From CAZEMR01 sp964513465 (GTDB lineage: Bacteria; Bacteroidota; Ignavibacteria; Kapaibacteriales; UBA2268): DNA of 35,196 bases. Positions 33,255 through 35,196 of the stretch are shown here, piece after piece. The translations under genes were made by a program, and so were the position numbers. Each line of letters begins with the position of its first letter. Positions within the stretch are counted from its first letter, which is position 1. The notes under the pieces were generated by a model. It had not been told where the DNA came from. It saw only the letters and a list, made by a program, of their open reading frames with translations, and did no database searches. Where the stretch lies: contig CAZEMR010000030.1 of assembly GCA_964513465.1 (NCBI GenBank), forward strand, positions 1 to 35,196, read 5' to 3'.

Positions 33255-33423
33255 TGCGCGTGACCTTTTGATGAGTGAAGGAATATGGGATAAATAAAAT
33301 ATACGCCATAAAAATATTAATAACAAATATAAAATCACGCCGTGTGTTGTTTTATTCGAAAATATATTTAGAAAATAGAGTAGGTAGCATAATCAATGAT
33401 GCAGAAGAATAAATGAGCATTAT

Positions 33424-34008
33424 CTAAGATTCTGCCATCCTGCGGGCGGCCTCGTAGGGGGTGGGGCCGATTGTGATTATGCCTTCGGGGTGGCCGGCCA
33501 GCACGATGACGCCGCTCTCCGCGAATTCCGCAGTTAAGGCAATTCGCATTACCTCGCGGGCAAGCTCCGGGGTGCCGAATTCCGCCAATTCCGGGGTTGC
33601 CTGGGCGCGATTGATTAATTTTTCCCATAGCTCGGGGCTGTGGCCGTGGGCGACCGCTCCGCAGCCGGGCGTGGCCGCGTATATGGCCGCATGTGTCATC
33701 GCCTCCGACGATGCCCTTATCGGGCCGCGACACCTCACGAAATTCCGATCGATGTCGTAATCAGTCACATAAGTATAATGCCCGGGCGTGGCGCGCTCGA
33801 TGCCGCCGGTGGCGCTGCCTGAGATAATGAATTCCCTGCCTGCGCCGCGAACGGAAATATTCCCGAAGCCGATACCATCCTCAGTGATTCCGAGCAGTCC
33901 GCGCTCGCGCAGCAGATTGCGCCCGAGATTGAGGGCATCGACGACATCGACGGGCGGGGGAGCGCCGCGAATCCATTCGCAATTATATTTTATATATCCC
34001 TCATCCAT
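33424..34008 (-). CDS. class II aldolase/adducin-family protein paired with mtnA
   Basis: A 194-residue soluble metalloenzyme of the class II aldolase/adducin family. Likely metal ligands are H121 and H123 in AVAHGHSPEL and H173 in VLAGHPEGIITIG. E102 in SSEAMTHAAIY (101-110) matches the catalytic glutamate of L-fuculose-1-phosphate aldolase. IGFGNISVR (46-54) is the conserved glycine/asparagine loop. It overlaps mtnA by 8 bases and is translated after it. With MtnA it could be the aldolase of the DHAP shunt, which cleaves 5-deoxyribulose or 5-methylthioribulose 1-phosphate to DHAP and an aldehyde. The dehydratase MtnB belongs to the same superfamily and cannot be excluded. No mtnC, mtnD or mtnK is in the window. 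Confidence 0.86.
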   Translation of the reverse strand: MDEGYIKYNCEWIRGAPPPVDVVDALNLGRNLLRERGLLGITEDGIGFGNISVRGAGREFIISGSATGGIERATPGHYTYVTDYDIDRNFVRCRGPIRASSEAMTHAAIYAATPGCGAVAHGHSPELWEKLINRAQATPELAEFGTPELAREVMRIALTAEFAESGVIVLAGHPEGIITIGPTPYEAARRMAES

Positions 34009-35110
34009 TGCGCTTTTCGGGGAAGAGTCCGAGTATGCCTTCCTCGCTCGCAGGGCAGACTCCGCGCTCGGTGATGATGCCCGTCACCAGCCGCGCGGGC
34101 GTGACGTCGAATGCGTAGTTGACCGCGCTCGTGGTTTCGCCGGCTATGCGTACGCTGCGCAACTCGCCCGAATCGAGGCCATCCATATATAATACCTCCG
34201 CGGGGTCGCGCTGCTCGATCGGGATGCCGCGCACTCCGTCGCGAATCTCCCAGTCAATCGTCGATGAGGGCAGCGCAGCGTAGAACGGGACGCCATTGTC
34301 GCGCGCTGCGAGCGCCTTCAGATAAGTGCCGATCTTGTTGCCCACATCGCCCGTAAATGTGGTGCGGTCGCTGCCGACGATACACATATCGACCATGCCG
34401 TGCTGCATAAGGTGGCCGCCGGTGTTGTCGACGACGAGGTCGTTGGGTACGCCCTCCTGGTCGAGCTCCCACGCGGTCAGCTTGGCGCCCTGGCTGCGCG
34501 GGCGCGTTTCGTCCACCCATACGTGCAGATCAACCCCGGCCTTGTGGGCGGTATATATCGGGGCGGTGGCCGTGCCCCAGTCCACCGTTGCTAACCACCC
34601 GGCATTGCAATGGGTTAATATATTCACCGGGCCTCGTTTCCGCGAGGCAATTTTTTTGATGATCTCAGCGCCGTGGCGACCAATGCTTTTGCAGAATTCG
34701 ACGTCCTCGCCGGCGATGGCGCGGGCGCCTGCCAGCGCGGCTTCGATTTTCGCGTCGATTCCGTCGCGGGATTTCATCGCGTCGATCTGCCGCCGCACGG
34801 CCCAGGCAAGGTTGATGGCCGTCGGACGGGTGGCGATCAGCTTCTCCCCGGCGGATTCAACAGCATAGTCGAAGTCCTGCGCGCGGCGGTTTTCGATAGC
34901 GGCGACGTACATCCCATAGGCTGCGGCGGCGCCGATCAGCGGTGCGCCGCGGACGTACATCTCATAAATCGCGCGGGCGAAATCGTCCACGCGGCGGAGC
35001 TGCACGACCTCGAAGCGGTGAGGCAGCAGCCGCTGGTCGATAATTTCGATAATAGAATTGTCGGTCGTGTTTTCCCAGATCGTGCGGAAATGCGTTCCAT
35101 TGACAAGCAT
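34001..35110 (-). CDS. mtnA: S-methyl-5-thioribose-1-phosphate isomerase
   Basis: Converts 5-methylthioribose 1-phosphate to 5-methylthioribulose 1-phosphate in salvage of SAM by-products; related enzymes also accept 5-deoxyribose 1-phosphate. The 369 residues match the family length (about 350-370). RGAP (54-57), the catalytic cysteine C168 in LTHCNAGWLAT and the catalytic aspartate D248 in IVGSDRTTFTGDVGNKIGTY are all present. These motifs separate MtnA from the related eIF2B-alpha proteins. The ATG at 35110 has an A/T-rich leader without a Shine-Dalgarno sequence. The class II aldolase gene begins inside its last codons, so both are one operon. Upstream are only 86 bases before the window ends, so a promoter or a kinase gene further out cannot be seen. 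Confidence 0.95.
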   Translation of the reverse strand: MLVNGTHFRTIWENTTDNSIIEIIDQRLLPHRFEVVQLRRVDDFARAIYEMYVRGAPLIGAAAAYGMYVAAIENRRAQDFDYAVESAGEKLIATRPTAINLAWAVRRQIDAMKSRDGIDAKIEAALAGARAIAGEDVEFCKSIGRHGAEIIKKIASRKRGPVNILTHCNAGWLATVDWGTATAPIYTAHKAGVDLHVWVDETRPRSQGAKLTAWELDQEGVPNDLVVDNTGGHLMQHGMVDMCIVGSDRTTFTGDVGNKIGTYLKALAARDNGVPFYAALPSSTIDWEIRDGVRGIPIEQRDPAEVLYMDGLDSGELRSVRIAGETTSAVNYAFDVTPARLVTGIITERGVCPASEEGILGLFPEKRNG

Positions 35111-35188
35111 ATTTATAAACTAATTGATTTGAAATACTATAAGTATATATAAATTATCCATAATCACCAAAATAATCAAGCAGAAATT

Positions 35189-35196
35189 GGGGGGGG
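35189..35196. other. terminal run of G, probable contig-end artefact
   Basis: The window ends in eight consecutive G after an A/T-rich stretch. Runs like this arise at read ends in two-colour sequencing and are unlike the local composition. Confidence 0.5.

Noticed and set aside
33255..33338. Upstream start for the TlpA-like lipoprotein
   Set aside because: It would place 28 residues before a clean lipoprotein signal peptide and lacks the AAAGGT site seen before 33254.
1..35196. tRNA, rRNA, riboswitch, integrase or insertion sequence
   Set aside because: Gaps were read for cloverleaf, transposase remnants, terminal repeats and known leader motifs; nothing convincing was seen.

Overview
The window reads as chromosomal DNA of a Gram-negative bacterium from the Bacteroidetes/Chlorobi (FCB) superphylum, probably a less-studied lineage in it. 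The signs are BamD, TolC and several lipoproteins (an outer membrane), a protein resembling the type IX secretion plug, an Ig-like lipoprotein of the Bacteroidetes type, an APC-EIIA-RCK permease fusion, and AT-rich leaders without a Shine-Dalgarno motif at about half the genes. I see no phage, transposase, CRISPR, rRNA or tRNA. Coding density is very high and no gap exceeds 300 bases. The run of G at the right edge suggests that the window ends at a contig end.

Left part (1-10405): pgi with a downstream secreted orphan; a terminator; then lepA, two tandem signal peptidase I genes and hemW as one tight unit; then a PiT-type phosphate transporter with a long cytosolic tail, meeting rmlA tail to tail. 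Middle (10406-21094): a perfect 34-bp palindrome lies in front of a 909-residue secreted repeat protein. After it come a DoxX membrane protein, an orphan TolC-type channel, a 1328-residue PAS/GAF receptor without an output domain, and an Ig-like lipoprotein.

Right part (21225-35196): a YihY/BrkB membrane protein overlaps a PolB-like 3'-5' exonuclease. A five-gene co-directional run follows: bamD, a small predicted barrel, the type IX plug-like protein, a beta-carbonic anhydrase and an unusual Rieske-like protein. It meets a P2-type (Ca2+-like) ATPase tail to tail. Then come the APC-EIIA-RCK permease, a TlpA-like lipoprotein, and a translationally coupled class II aldolase / mtnA pair that fits salvage of the 5-deoxypentose by-products of SAM enzymes.

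Most genes are housekeeping or envelope functions. I found no clear-cut new defence or mobile system. The best leads are the Rieske-like protein missing its second histidine, the output-less PAS array, the exact 15-residue periodicity and module duplication in the 909-residue protein, the plug/BamD neighbourhood, the 34-bp palindrome, and a strong excess of the hexamer TATATA inside coding sequence.
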